Positions 34,717-45,489 are shown, counted from the first letter of the stretch. The stretch is DNA of 64,000 bases from Muscardinus avellanarius (GCA_963383645.1 OY726572.1:20608672-20672671); one strand, 5' to 3'. Numbers and translations are program-made. The notes: a model not told the origin generated them from the sequence alone.

Positions 34717-37700
34717 GAACCCAGAAGCATTTTACCTCTGAGCTACATCTCAAGCCCTATTCTCTTTTTATTTTGAAACAGGATCTCATTAGGTTGATGA
34801 GAGTCACTACTTGCTGAGGCTGTCCTTCAACCTGCAATCCTCCTGTCTCAGGTGTGCAAAACCAGGTCTGGCTCCACTACTTTCTCCCTACCACTTAGGT
34901 CCCAAGATCAGGATCTATGATCAGGTATGATGACAATCTTCTGTCGACCCAGAGGAGCAGCTCCGCTTGGGCCCCTGGCCAAAAATGCAGGCTCAGAAAG
35001 TAGAAAAAAAGATTGCTAGGAACAGGGGTGGAGCTGAAGGTAGAAGGGTGGGTGGACATGATCAATTCATGCTGTAAGCATATATGGAAATATCAAAGTA
35101 AATCCCATCAATCTTTACAATTAAAAATTTAAAAATATATAGCTTCAACGAAGGAAAAAAATAAATTAGAAAGCATTTCTTTCACGTGTGGACAATCATT
35201 TCCAAGTTCCCAGTCTTCCTCACCAGGTGGCAGCAACTGGCAGTATCCGGGGACAGGATGTCCGAAAAAGACGAGGCAGCTGCACGGCTGGAGGCTGTAG
35301 TAGTTTTGGAATTGCTGGTGGAGCGCGCACACGCTGGCGTTCCACCGGTACCCAGGGAGACAGGAGCAGCGGCTCTTCTGCTGGAGGTGCACACACTCTG
35401 CGACCCAGGAGAGAGCAGAAGTGGGCGGGCGGAGCGAGCCAGAAAGCAGGACCAGAGACTGCCTGAGGCGCGCGATGCTTCAGGGCTGGGTGTCTGGACC
35501 AATCCCGAAGCCCGAGCTCCGGCCACGCCCACATCCGCTCTGCCAGCGCCTGGGCTGGGAGCTGCGGAGGATGCGCTGGGCTGAGAACACGCGGGGAGAG
35601 TTCTGTCTGGTGGGGAGGTGAAGAAGGAGCCAGGGCTGAACCAGGCAGCCCTCCGGACGGACAGAGAAGATGGGGTGGGGAGAGCTGGGAAGCCCGGCTC
35701 CCTTCGCTCTGAGCCCCCTTCCTACAACGGCTACCTGTCGTGAGGTCGAGGCCAGTGAGTGTTCTCGGGGAGGAGGAAGCTGAGGCAGGGGGCAGAGTCA
35801 GGGCCGTGGAGAATGCCGGTGGCCAGGTCTTGTCTGAAAATTCCAGGCGCACATAGACGGAGAGCAGGACTGATTCTGTAGGAGCAGAGGGAAACAGCTG
35901 GAAAGGATGCAAGTCCCGCGTTTGCCTCCCACGAGCAGGTTCCCTTCCCAGAGCCTAGGCGCCAGGCATTCGGATACAGGAATCCACATCATCCTCTGGC
36001 GACCCCTGTTGCCCAGACGAGGCTCCGAAGATAAATATGTTTCTAAGCTAGACGACTGGACCTGTCCTCTGGCTGAGGGACCTCTCTGACCCCTGCAGGA
36101 CCCATCCTCTCTCTGTCCAGCCGCTTCCTTATCGTGACCCTTCCTGGTCCTTTCTACCTCCTCCCCTGGTTCCATTTCTCCTGCCCTCCTCCTCCTGCCC
36201 CTGTGTCCACTCACCCCTTGCTGCATTCTCTTGGTCCAGTGGCTGCCCAGATTCCCCTCCAGCCTGCCCCTGCTCCTAGAACACAGCACAGAGGGGAGAC
36301 CCCTGAGGAGAAGCGGACCCCAAGTTCCTCCCAGGGGCACCTCAGGGTCAGCCGGGCTAGTCTGGCGTGACTTGGTCTCTCGGGCGCTCTTCTTTTTGCT
36401 GGGAGAGAGGGGAAGGCAGGCTTCCAGTTGGGATACCAGGGACACCAGTAGGCACCCCACCAGAGGCTGCAGGCCGCACTGGAAACCAGGAACCCAATAC
36501 ACCCTGGGAGTCAACATGCTTTGTTTAGTTGCTTCCTGGATTTACCTTCCCCTGGGCCTCTGGGCTAATGGAAATGGCCGATCTGCAGCTCCAGCAGGGA
36601 GGCTGGGCAGAGCTGGCCGGGGCCCAGGTAGTGGGGAATCTTATTCTTCCCACAGGATTTGACACTAGGGTGAGCAGGAGGCTGCATCCTTCCTTAGCCC
36701 TGGGCTCCTGAAAATGAATATCTCACCAATTCGTTCTCATCTCAAAATTGCATCCACATCTGAGTATCTATCTGAAACCATGTGGGTAAATAGCTGTTAA
36801 TGTGGACAATATTTAGATAGATTTGTATATTGTTAAGATATAGATTTAGACATAGATACAGACAGGGATTTATATTTTGGAGACAGAAATAGCTTTAGTG
36901 AGCTGGACATGGTGGTACACACCTGTAATCCCAGTTCCTAAAAGGCTGAGACGGGAGGATCACAAGTTTGAGGACCGCCTCAACAACAAAGCAAGCCTCA
37001 GCAACACAGACTCTCAGCAACCTAGCAAGACCCTGTTTCAAAACAAACAGAACAAAAAAAATTAGCCTGGTATGGTGACATACCCTTGTAATCCTAGTAC
37101 TTGGGAGGCTGACACAGGAGGATCAAAGGTCCAAGGATAGCCTCAGCAATTAAGTGGGGGCTCTCAGAAACCTAGTAAGACCCTGTTTCCAAATGAAAAA
37201 TAAAATTGGTCCGGGGGTATAGCTCGGAGGTAGAGTGCCTCTGGGTTCAATTCCCAGTACCACACACACGCACACGCAAAATAATAATAATAATAATTTT
37301 TAAAATGGGGTTGGGAGTGTAGCTCAGAGATAGAATATTGTGTTTAATCCCCAGTTCCAAAACAAAGGAAAGAAACAGCTTTAGCAATACAGATATATTG
37401 CCATCTTCCTGGGAAAAAGATTAAAAAGTTCTAATCTAAGGCTCTGTTGCCTTTCTGAGACTCTCTCCCATCCTTTATGCTAATAAATCCCAAATCTGGA
37501 AAGTTTTTCTTTTCATTTTTAAATTGCCAGCGTAACTGGGAGACTTTTCCCAAAGTGCAGCAGGTATCAGTGGAGCTCACAGGAACTCAGGTAAAGAAGC
37601 CAGGGGAAGCCGCACACCCCGCACCTCACAGCAGGACGTGTGGAAATCCTGTAACAAGCCGGGCGTGGCGGCGCACGCTTGTCATCCCAGCATTTGTGAG

Positions 37701-38108
37701 GCCGAGACCGGAGGATCGCAGACCACAGACCACAGCCAGCCTCAGCTACTTAGTGAGGCCCTTCACAACTCAGCGAGACCCTGTTTCAAAATCAAGAATA
37801 AAATCTAGGGCAGGGGGTGTAGCTCAGGGGTCGAATGCCCCTGGGCTCCATCCCCGGTACCGAAAAATAAAAGAAAAAGAAAAAGAAATCCTGCATGAAG
37901 CTGCCTGTCCTTGGGTGCTCCCCTCCTCCTGTCCCTCCACCCACACCCTGCTGCTTCTCACAGCCTCAGCCCCCTTTGTGGCCTCTGTCTACCTTTCCGG
38001 GGTCCTTGCCCCGGTCATACTCACAGGCTGGGATGCTGGGGCAACCGGGGAGCCCCGCAGGGAAAGAGTCATGGCCAGGAGCAGCCAGGGGGCAGCCGGA
38101 CAGGCCAT
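26816..38108 (-). CDS. ADGRF3: ADGRF3 (GPR113), adhesion G protein-coupled receptor F3, complete coding region
   Basis: This is an orphan adhesion GPCR of the plasma membrane; human GPR113 has been linked to taste tissue. Twelve coding exons on the minus strand: 38025-38108, 36215-36275, 35735-35875, 35224-35397, 33970-34215, 31698-31907, 30533-30676, 30165-30361, 29692-29871, 27739-29121, 26979-27020 and 26828-26890, the last extended to the stop at 26816. All borders are AG/GT and all phases join, giving about 978 residues. Domains: signal peptide (1-25), EGF-like (96-153), two Ig-like (155-350), hormone-receptor motif (355-405), GAIN (410-690) with GPS His679-Leu680/Thr681, and 7TM (about 704-954). 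The GPS triad and flanking Cys/Trp are intact, so self-cleavage and a tethered agonist starting TAFSMLMS are expected. The first coding exon starts at the only ATG that gives a signal peptide. Extra 5' exons or isoforms cannot be excluded. Confidence 0.93.
26979..27020 (-). CDS. ADGRF3: ADGRF3 coding exon 11, end of TM7
   Basis: A 42-nt exon from ctccccag to aag/gtgagt, encoding GVFILLFGCLTDRK, the last helix and the start of the cytoplasmic tail. This small exon is typical of adhesion GPCR genes. Confidence 0.9.
27262..27365 (+). mobile_element. MIR fragment
   Basis: MIR-like core (agctcagagaggttctgcag, then tccaaagttatccagctag) in an ADGRF3 intron. Confidence 0.6.
27393..27610 (+). mobile_element. 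B1-dID SINE with head deletion
   Basis: The head reads agccgggcgcacgcttg, so the usual tggtggc segment is lost. The A-rich tail contains AAAAG repeats. Confidence 0.83.
27739..29121 (-). CDS. ADGRF3: ADGRF3 coding exon 10, GAIN/GPS and most of the 7TM
   Basis: A 1383-nt exon from gagacag to ccag/gtaggt. It holds the GAIN core, the GPS (CVFWNHSLF, then CVCKHLTAFSM, with the cleavage triad at 28516-28524), the seven-helix region from LGTSILALLVCLGVYRLVW onward, and the conserved extracellular-loop Cys in REGECWLDGKGG. Sequons NGT and NIS lie in the GAIN. Confidence 0.96.
29692..29871 (-). CDS. ADGRF3: ADGRF3 coding exon 9, GAIN N-terminal part
   Basis: A 180-nt, phase-0 exon from ttgtctcag to gag/gtgagg, encoding LLRAGQGKPAREVPGILTQL and an amphipathic helical stretch ending QLQPSTLE. 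Confidence 0.88.
30165..30361 (-). CDS. ADGRF3: ADGRF3 coding exon 8, hormone-receptor motif
   Basis: A 197-nt exon from attcttcag to caag/gtaaag. DGDKTCPEDFSTVAWGVTKA, then CP, RRC, GVW and SNC give the Cys/Trp pattern of an HRM domain. It ends in phase 0. Confidence 0.9.
30533..30676 (-). CDS. ADGRF3: ADGRF3 coding exon 7
   Basis: A 144-nt exon from cctcctcag to cggg/gtatgt. It encodes ASSLSTLGSQCLVLAVQRC and TTYTCVLQSPG, the second half of the second Ig-like domain. Confidence 0.9.
30735..31018 (-). mobile_element. B1-dID SINE behind a (CTTT)n/T tract
   Basis: The pyrimidine tract 30738-30814 is the expanded tail; the element body is 30815-31018. It lies about 60 bp from ADGRF3 exon 7. 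Confidence 0.85.
31150..31262 (-). mobile_element. MIR fragment
   Basis: Reads actcagtttccacaatttcc, then gggttagatgagatggtg, the reverse-orientation MIR 3' half. Confidence 0.6.
31275..31519 (+). mobile_element. B1-dID SINE with (CA)20 tail
   Basis: Full copy; the tail is a pure CA array (31478-31519). Confidence 0.87.
31698..31907 (-). CDS. ADGRF3: ADGRF3 coding exon 6
   Basis: A 210-nt exon from tctacag to caag/gtagga. It encodes GEYITYFEAQGFRWKLQQMV and then LSVSCTTFPGFQLSCCIP, the start of a second Ig-like domain. The first bases after the acceptor (gtgagt) themselves resemble a donor. Confidence 0.9.
32323..32540 (+). mobile_element. B1-dID SINE
   Basis: Diverged plus copy downstream of a CTTT-rich tract (32229-32290). 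Confidence 0.78.
32609..33145 (-). mobile_element. Old minus B1-dID split by a younger plus copy
   Basis: The host copy (32609-32742 with a (GT)25 tail, and 33033-33145) is interrupted by a plus B1-dID, 32743-33019, whose tail is a (GGA)n array. The 13-bp duplication aaacagagtctta flanks the insert at 32730-32742 and 33020-33032. Confidence 0.85.
33540..33825 (+). mobile_element. ID fragment and B1-dID SINE
   Basis: Short ID (33540-33605) followed by a full B1-dID (33622-33825), ending 145 bp from ADGRF3 exon 5. Confidence 0.8.
33970..34215 (-). CDS. ADGRF3: ADGRF3 coding exon 5, Ig-like domain
   Basis: A 246-nt exon from ccctccag to gcag/gtagcc. It encodes CSVSCLPAVPGNLSLDSQ, the Ig core Trp in VRWFLRRPG, and QAALSVSQMSWDWAG. 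Confidence 0.9.
34340..34875 (-). mobile_element. CA array, B1-dID, CT array, SINE remnant
   Basis: CA repeat 34347-34380, minus B1-dID 34400-34612, a (CT)n microsatellite around 34664-34712, and a degraded minus B1-dID 34713-34875. Confidence 0.78.
35224..35397 (-). CDS. ADGRF3: ADGRF3 coding exon 4, EGF-like module
   Basis: A 174-nt exon from gtcgcag to cctg/gtgagg. It has a cysteine-rich EGF-like pattern: CVHLQQKSRCSCLPGYRWN, then CAL, PCSC and GYCQLLPPG. It contains one N-glycosylation sequon (NAS). Confidence 0.9.
35735..35875 (-). CDS. ADGRF3: ADGRF3 coding exon 3
   Basis: A 141-nt exon from ctcctacag to acag/gtagcc, encoding SVLLSVYVRLEFSDKTWPPA and a Ser/Pro-rich linker (PPASASSSPRTLTGLDLTT). 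Confidence 0.88.
36215..36275 (-). CDS. ADGRF3: ADGRF3 coding exon 2
   Basis: A 61-nt exon encoding EQGQAGGESGQPLDQENAAR, close to the human AGGES...DQEN segment as I recall it. The acceptor is gtgttctag, whose TAG is in frame, so the exon must start here. The donor is gtgagt. Confidence 0.8.
36897..37370 (+). mobile_element. Plus SINE stack in ADGRF3 intron 1
   Basis: B1 half 36897-37060, B1-dID 37066-37295 with CA/ATA tail repeats, and an ID half 37305-37370. Confidence 0.78.
37656..37870 (+). mobile_element. B1-dID SINE
   Basis: Well-preserved copy about 150 bp from the ADGRF3 signal-peptide exon. Confidence 0.86.
38025..38108 (-). CDS. ADGRF3: ADGRF3 coding exon 1, signal peptide
   Basis: ATG at 38108-38106 followed by MACPAAPWLLLAMTLSLRG, a typical hydrophobic signal sequence, then SPVAPASQP and the donor gtgagt. 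If the donor is ignored, the frame hits TAG after 11 more codons. Confidence 0.85.
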
Positions 38109-38572
38109 GGCTCCCTGGAGCAGTCCCCAAGAGCCCTCCCGCTGCTGCATGATGCAAATTGCCTGCAGAAGAGCTGGCAGGGCAGCCGCAGGTGAGAGGG
38201 AGGGCAGAGTGGAAAGCGGCCAGGGTTGGATTTATAGAGGAAGTGAGACAGCCTGTGAGACTCTGCGTCAAATGGACAGCCAGGCCGCTGGGGCCACGTG
38301 GAGCCCTGGGCTCCCCAGAGGGTCTGGACCAAGGACTCAGGAAGCAGAAGAGGACCCCGGGGGCCCCAGGTCCCAGCCAATGATGTGTCAGCTCCCAAGG
38401 ATCTGAGAAATCTGAATTGTTCTGGAAACTGGATCATTGATCAAAGAAACGAAGTTAGAAAAGAAGAGAAAAAAATGAGAGCTGAATGCTACCCTAAAGT
38501 AATATCTATCCCAGACAGACTACAGTCTTAAATGTTAAATGGAATCTTAAAAAAATAACAAGAAATTATCAA

Positions 38573-39049
38573 GTCGAGTGTGGTGGCACATGCCTCTTAA
38601 GTCCAGTACTTGGGAGGCTGAGACAGGAGGATCGCACAGGTTCGAAGCCAGCCTCAGCTACGTAGTGAGGCTCTCAGCAACTCAGTGAGACCCTGTTTCC
38701 AAATAAAGTATGAAATAGATCTGGGAGTATAGCCCAGAGGTAGAAAAATCCATGGGTTCCACCCCCAGTACCACACACACAAAAAAAGAATGTATTTGGG
38801 TTCAACCATCAGTATCATACACAAAAGAAGAAGAAAAAGAAGGAGGAGGAGGAGGAGGAGGAGGAGGAGTCAGGTGTAGTGGCACATATCTGTACTTGGG
38901 AGGCTGAGACAGAAGGAGTGCAGATTCAAAGACAGCTTCAGCAAGTAGTAAGACTCTCATTAACCTATCATGACCCCCTTTTAAAACAAAAATAAAATAG
39001 GGCTGGAGGTATAGCTCGGAGGTAGAATACCCCTGAGTTCAATCCCCAG

Positions 39050-39096
<47 letters not shown>
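38573..39096 (+). mobile_element. Two B1-dID SINEs with GGA and CA arrays
   Basis: Copy 38573-38790, then a (GGA)n array near 38842-38868, then copy 38869-39050 with a CA tail to 39096. This is the first repeat block upstream of ADGRF3. Confidence 0.8.
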
Positions 39097-39097
<1 letters not shown>

Positions 39098-39139
39098 TTT
39101 CAAGTAATTTCACAAAATAATTTTGAAGTAAAGAAGGTT

Positions 39140-39355
39140 TTTTTTGTTTTTGTTTTTTGGTACTGTGGTTTGAATGCAGGAACATTCTACTTCTGAGCTA
39201 TATCTCCAGTCATTTTAATTTTTTTTTTTTGAAAGAGGGTCTCACGAAGTTGCTGAGAGTCTTAATATGCTGCTGAGGCTGCCCTCATGCCTGTGATCCT
39301 CCTGTGTCAGCCTCACAAGTACTGCGATTACAGATATGTGCCCCCACAGCCTGAC
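39140..39355 (-). mobile_element. B1-dID SINE
   Basis: Diverged minus copy. 39356-39727 after it is AT-rich unique sequence. Confidence 0.75.
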
Positions 39356-39727
39356 GTGAAGTTTTTTTTTAAGCAAGACACAAAATTGAGAAGACAAAAA
39401 GTAAATAAATTTGGCTTGCCTAAAATGTTTTAAAGTTGGCATAAAAGCTTTACATTAGATAGAAAATAGATAAAAGATAGAAACAGTTGTTCATTGAAAA
39501 AGAAATATAATTTGATAAGTATATAAAATACCTCCAGCTTCACACAAAAAGAATGCAAATTAAAATAAGATACTACTTCTCACCTATCAATTATCAAAAT
39601 AAAATACTGATTATGTTTAATATTGAAACTAGTCATACATGGATCATATGTAGAATTATATGTAGAAGGATGTTCAAGGCAGAAGTGTTTGTGATAGCAA
39701 ATTAATTAAACAATCAAAATGCCTGTT

Positions 39728-39869
39728 GAGCCGGGCGTGGTGGCGCACGCTTGTAATCCCCGCGCTTGGGAGGCTGAGACAGGAGGATCGCACGGGTTCG
39801 AAACCAGCCTCAGCTACTTAGTGAGGCTCTCAGCAACTTAGTGAGACCCTGTTTCCAAATTAAAAAAAA

Positions 39870-39900
<31 letters not shown>

Positions 39901-39990
39901 TGTGTGTGTGGGGGGGGTCTGGGAGTATAGCCCGGAGGTAGAAAGCCTCTGGGTTCCACCCCCAGTACCACCAATCAAAATGCCTGTTAA
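39728..39990 (+). mobile_element. B1-dID SINE with internal CA/TG array
   Basis: The A-rich linker between the B1 and ID halves has expanded into ATACA/CA followed by TG and G repeats (39866-39918). Confidence 0.83.
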
Positions 39991-40007
39991 AAGGGACAGT
40001 TTGAGCT

Positions 40008-40530
40008 GGGTTTGGTCACAAATGCCTATAATCCCAGTACTTGGGAGGCTGAGACCAGAAGATTGTAGGTTTCAGGCCAAGTTCAGCAATTTAGGAAGAC
40101 CCGCAGCCACACAGTGAGATCCTGTTTAAAAAAAAAAAAAGCCAGGTGTGGCGGTGCACATTTGTAATCCTCGAACTTGTGAAATTGAGCCAGAAAGATC
40201 ACAGATTTTATATCAGTCTCAGCAACTTAGCAAGACCGGAGCAACCTCGAGAGACATTGTTGCAAAATGAAAAATAAAAAGGGCCGGGGTGTAGTTCTGA
40301 AGTAGTATGCTCCTGGCTTCATTCTCCAGTACATAAAAAAAGAGAGAGGGAGAATTTGTATTAATCTTGGGATTTCCAAACACACAACATTATTAAAGCA
40401 GTAGAAAAAAAAAAAGTGAACTAGCTGGGCAACTTAGGGAGATCTTGTTTCAAAATAAAATTCAAAACAGGATTGGGAGTATAGCTCAGAGGTACAGTGT
40501 CACTGGTTTACATTCCCAGGACTAAAAACA
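40008..40530 (+). mobile_element. Plus SINE stack
   Basis: B1 half 40008-40130, old B1-dID 40140-40345, ID half with a short B1 remnant 40420-40530. Confidence 0.7.
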
Positions 40531-40554
40531 AAAACCTAGGGGATTAATTAATTA

Positions 40555-40630
40555 ATTTTATTTATTTATGGCACTGGGGATGGAGCCCAGAGGCATTCTA
40601 CTTCCAAGCTATACCCCACCCCTATTTTTT

Positions 40631-40669
<39 letters not shown>

Positions 40670-41045
40670 TTTTTGGTGGTGATACTGGGGGTGGAACCCA
40701 GAGGCTTTCTACCTCCGGGCTATACTCCCAAACCTTTTTTATATTTTATTTGGAAACAGGGTCTCACTAAGTTGCTGAGAGCCTCACTAAGTAGCTGAGG
40801 CTGGCTTCGAACCCGTGTGATCCTCCTGTCTCAGCCTCCCAGGTGCGGGGATGACAAGCGTGCGCCACCACGCCCGGCTCACTCCCTTTTTCTGAGACAG
40901 GGTCTTGACAAGTTGTTGAGGATCTCACTATACTGCTAAAGCTGATCTCAAACCCGTGATGGTCTGTCCCAGCCTCCCAAGTACTACAGGCATAGTACAA
41001 ATGGGAGTTACAGGGATTACAGGCATGCACCAGCACACCTGGTTC
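40555..41045 (-). mobile_element. Minus SINE stack
   Basis: ID half 40555-40625, a (TTTA)n tail 40630-40673 with B1-dID to 40880, and an old B1 half 40881-41045. Confidence 0.8.
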
Positions 41046-41214
41046 TCACCGCTCTTTCTGAAGCACGTCATATCATTTCTTGCAAAATTTTGATGTCAGA
41101 AATATCTTTATTTTTTTTAGGCTGAGGATATGTTCAAGCAGGCCCAGGTTTAAAAATTTTGAAATTATTTTATCTTTGGAAGAAGCCATTCTCCTTCACT
41201 CTGGCGTTCTGGTT

Positions 41215-41443
41215 ATTTATTTATTTATTTATTTATTTGCGGGTCTGAGGATAGAACCCAGGGAGCATTCAACCTCCGAGCTACACCCCTTGCCCTATTT
41301 TTTATTCTTTAATTTGAAACAAGGTCTCACTAAGTTGCAGAGGGCCTCACTAAGTAGCTGAGGCTATCCATGAATTGTGATCCTCCAGTCTCAGCCTCCC
41401 AAATGCTGGGATTATAAGCGTGTGCCACCACACCTGGCTTTTG
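41215..41443 (-). mobile_element. B1-dID SINE
   Basis: Minus copy with a (TTTA)n tail. Confidence 0.86.
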
Positions 41444-41531
41444 GTCTTCTTTATATGTTTATTCACATAGAAGATCAGCACAAAATTTCTGAGACGTTCT
41501 CGTATCTTGGAGGAATCAAAGAAAGCTTCAG

Positions 41532-41957
41532 AGCCGGGCACGGAAGTGCACACCTACAATCCCAGCATTCTGGAGGCTGAGATAGGAGGATAGCGGTTCG
41601 CGGACAGCCTCAGCTACTACTTAGGCCCTTTGCGACTCAGTGAGACCCTGTTTCAAAATAAAGAATAAAGCCGGGTGTGGTGGCGCACGCTTGTAATCCC
41701 AGCATTTGGAAGGCTGAGACCTGGAGGATCGCGGTTCACAGACAGTCTCAGCCACATAGTGAGGCCCTCTTCAACTCAGTGAGACCTGGTTTCAAAATAA
41801 AGAATAAAAAAATAGGGCAGGGGTGTAGCTCGAAGGTCAAACGCCCCTGGGTTCCATCCCCAGACCCGCAAAAAAAAAAAAAAAAAAAAAAAAGAATAAA
41901 AAAGTAGGGCTGGGGGTGTAGGTAGAATGCCCCTGGGTTCCATCCCCAGTACTGAAA

Positions 41958-42040
<83 letters not shown>
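41532..42040 (+). mobile_element. Plus SINE stack ending in (AAAG)n
   Basis: B1 half 41532-41668, B1-dID 41670-41895, ID half 41905-41957, whose tail is an (AAAG)n array of about 20 units to 42040. Confidence 0.85.
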
Positions 42041-42099
42041 CTTCAGAAACTTTGTGAGTTTTTTCAACTTCTCTTAGTTGTGCCCATAAACAATTACTT

Positions 42100-42310
42100 T
42101 TTTGTGTGTGTGTGTGGTACTGAGGGTAGAACCCAGGGCTTTCTATCTCCGGGCTATACTCTCAGACCTATTTTTATACTTTATTTGGAAACAGGGTCTC
42201 ACTAAGTAGCTGAGAGCCTCACTCAGTAGCTGAGGCTGGCTTCTGTGCGATCCTCCTATCTCAGCCTCGCAAACGCTGGGATTACAAGCGTGCGCCACCA
42301 CGCCTGGCTA
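42100..42310 (-). mobile_element. B1-dID SINE
   Basis: Minus copy with a GT-rich tail. Confidence 0.85.
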
Positions 42311-42404
42311 TGAGCAATTACTTAAACATAAATAATTCTGGAGCAGGTTTTCTGTTCTATTTCAGGAAGCAAATATAGGATTCAGAGTTAAATGCTCAAA
42401 TTAT

Positions 42405-42814
42405 AGCCAGGCATGGTGGTGCACACCTATAATCTCAGTACTTAGGAGACTGAGAAACAGGAGGATCACAGGTTTGCAGCCAGCCTCAGCAACTTAGTGA
42501 GGCCCTGTTTCAAAGTAAGAAATATAACAGGCTGCAGGTATAGCTCAGAGGTTCAATCCCCAGTACCAATGTGTGTGTGTGTGTGTGTGATCTAAAACTT
42601 CCTTCCTGCCGGGTGTGGTGGCGCACGCTTGTAATCCCCGCGCTTGGGAGGCTGAGACAGGAGGATTGTACAGTTGTGAAGCCAGCCTCAGCTACTTAGT
42701 GAGGCTCTCAGCAACTTAGTGAGACCCTGTTTCCAAATAAAAATATTAAAAAGGTCTGGGAGTATAGCCTGCAGGTAGAAAGCCTCTGGGTTCCACCCCC
42801 AGTGCCATCAAAAA

Positions 42815-42849
<35 letters not shown>

Positions 42850-42850
42850 A
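42405..42850 (+). mobile_element. Two plus B1-dID SINEs
   Basis: Copies at 42405-42588 (GT tail) and 42609-42850 ((AAAT)n tail). Confidence 0.82.
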
Positions 42851-42869
42851 ACTTCCTTCCTTCCTTCTT

Positions 42870-42870
42870 C

Positions 42871-42930
<60 letters not shown>

Positions 42931-43122
42931 TTCTTGCTGAGGATCGAACCCAGGAGCATTCTATCTCTGCTATTTTATTTTTTATTTGGAAACAAGATCT
43001 CACTGAGTTGCTAAGGGCCTCACTAAATTGCTGAGACTGGCCATTAACCTGCTATCCTCCTGTCTCAGCCTCTCAAGTACTAGGATTACATGCGTGTACT
43101 AACATACCTGGCTTCTTTTTGT

Positions 43123-43161
<39 letters not shown>

Positions 43162-43215
43162 ACATGCACACACTTACGCTTGTTGAGGATTGAACCCAGG
43201 GACATCCTACCACAC
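42870..43215 (-). mobile_element. CT array, SINE, GT array, ID half
   Basis: A (CT)n tract 42876-42928 runs into a minus B1-dID to 43115. A (GT)n array 43123-43160 runs into a diverged minus ID half to 43215. Confidence 0.75.
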
Positions 43216-43889
43216 ACAACTCCTGCTTTATTTTAATGTACAATTCAGGCTTAACTATCACTAGATTTCATTCTCTTTCTACCCACCTTTAAAATTTATT
43301 TTATATAATTTTGGAGGTATAAATGGCCTTTGTAAGCATGAAATGAAATCCTGAAAGCATACTGGAAAGATAACTAATTTGAATATGAAAATATGAGATG
43401 TATTATACAAATCACAGAGGGCTGTAAGGATGGTTATATTACTCCATGAAACAAGAACAATTTCCTCTGCGTGCACAGGTTTGGGAAGGGGAAAAGCAGA
43501 CACAGGGTCAGGCAGCTGGCGATCAGAGTCAGCTTCGTTTCTGCAAACGCCGAGGGACAGGCGGTGTGGAGCTGAGCCCCGAGCTCTTCCCAACATATCA
43601 CCTCGCTATGGTTTGAATGGTCGAGTCCCTGGCTTGTGGGGCAACCCCAGGCCTCTTTATTTGAGAACATGTGTGCAGGACTGGGCATTCCAAAAGAGGA
43701 GCCCCCACATCCTATTCTCCATCTTACCAATCAGGTGAGTCACTTTTCTCTTGTGGGGGGCGGTAAGGACAGGGAACAGAGACCAGGTCCTTCTGGGGGC
43801 TAGAAGTTCATTCCCATCTGTGAACACCTGAAAAGGAAATAAACATTTCCTGCCAACAATATGCAGTCAGTATTGAGCATAATGATTTT
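43216..43889. other. Spacer without recognised repeats
   Basis: I recognise no gene. Weak similarity to old DNA-transposon sequence (cgctatggtttgaatgg near 43606) is too slight to call. Confidence 0.35.
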
Positions 43890-44553
43890 TTTGGGGGGGA
43901 GGTTACTGGAGATCGAACCCAGGGACATTCTAACTCCAAGCTACACTCTCACTCCTTTTTAGTTCTTATTTTGAAACAGGGTCAGTTTCACTAAGTTGAG
44001 GGTCTTGCTAACTTGTTGAGGCTGGATTCAAACTTGAGATCCTCCTGTCTCAGCCTGCCAGGCACTGGGATCACAGGTGTGCACCACCATGCTTGGCTTG
44101 TAATAAAATTCATTTCAATATTTTAGTGGAAGGGGAAACTGAATAAAATCACTTAAGTAATGACAAAATATATACACAGGTCAATTTTATAAAGTCTATA
44201 AACTTAGAAGACTTTTTTTTTTTTTTTTTTTTTTGCAGTACTGGGGATGGAATCCAGGGGCATTCTACCTCTGAGCTACACCCCCAGCCCTGTTTTTTAT
44301 TCTTTATTTGGAAACAGGGTCTCACTGAGTTGCAAAGGGCCTCACTAAATAGCTGAGGCTGTCTGGGAACCTGAATCATCCTGTCTCAGCCTCCCGAATG
44401 CCGGGATTACAAGCGTGCGCCACCACTTTCGGCTGTAATAGGGTCTTGCTAAGTTGCTGAGAATCTCACTAAGGTGCTGTGGCTGTCCTTGAACCTGTGA
44501 TGCTCCTGTCTCAGCCTCCCAAATACTAGGATTACAAGCATGCGCCACCACAC
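43890..44553 (-). mobile_element. Minus SINE stack
   Basis: B1-dID 43890-44100, B1-dID 44213-44434 and a B1 half 44435-44553. Confidence 0.8.
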
Positions 44554-44879
44554 CATCTTACTGTTTCTATTTATAGTCCACCTATTTTCTGACTCATTTT
44601 CATTGCTCTCTACTCGTGACCACAGGTTGACCATGAGAGTGGCCATTTCATACCACTTCCAGTGACCCTGACTGTAACACCAAGTTGGGACAATTTCTCT
44701 CTTCTGGGGTAATTTTGGAACTGGGTTTCAGGGAGAAGCTGAGGTTGGCAGCTGTAGGTTTTCTGGCATTTGGAGAAAATGATCTGAGTTCAAAGGAAAA
44801 AAAAAATAGAGAGCTGCAGTGTAGACAGAAACAGAGACAAGCATGAGGAGAATTCCTAAATCCCACTTCCGTCCATCCC

Positions 44880-45300
44880 TGGTGCTCATTTGAACCTTGA
44901 CCTTGAGCTCCATTTGAACCTTGACCTTGAGCTCCATCTGAGGTATTTTCTTAGTCTCCCTGTGAGGCCATAACAGAATGCCACAGGCTGGAAATTTTAT
45001 AATGAATAGAAACTCATTTTGGCTGTCCCGGAGGCTGGGTGGTTCAAATCTGAGAGGCTGCCCCTGTGGGGGCCTTCTTGTGTGGGAACGCGACAAGAGA
45101 TCATCTGAGGGGGGGGGAAGGGGCCAGACCCACCCTTTTACAGGAGCCCGCTCCTGCTCCTGCAGCGAGGCGCTCTCTCCTGCAGTAACAACCCCAAGCC
45201 GAGCCCTTGTGATGTGACCCCCACTTAAAGGTCCTGCCTCTCAACACCGGTGCGCTGGGATGAAGTTTCCAACACACGAGGTTTGGAGGACACATTTAAA
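44880..45300. repeat. Short tandem duplication and old interspersed repeat
   Basis: A 25-bp unit (tttgaaccttgaccttgagctccat) occurs twice in tandem at 44889-44938. Then 44955-45300 (aggccataacagaatgccac, then ggaggctgggtggttc and cacatttaaagcattgcag) resembles an old mammalian interspersed repeat that I cannot name confidently. Confidence 0.5.
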
Positions 45301-45489
45301 GCATTGCAGATTCCAACTGCTTCAAATTATTTCCCTCTTTCACTTGAGCTAGTCAGAGCAGGTTTCTGTTATTGTTAGCAAAAGGAATATATCTGACCAA
45401 GTGCTAAGAAAAGCCAAGGAGGCCTCTCCATGGTGAAGTCATTATCTTAGGACACTGGATGAATGTCCCTTTAATTCAAGACAATCACT

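Noticed and set aside
35798..36517. 239-codon minus-strand frame over ADGRF3 exons 2-3
   Set aside because: It is in another frame from the true exons and passes through an intron; the spliced exons give the conserved receptor sequence.
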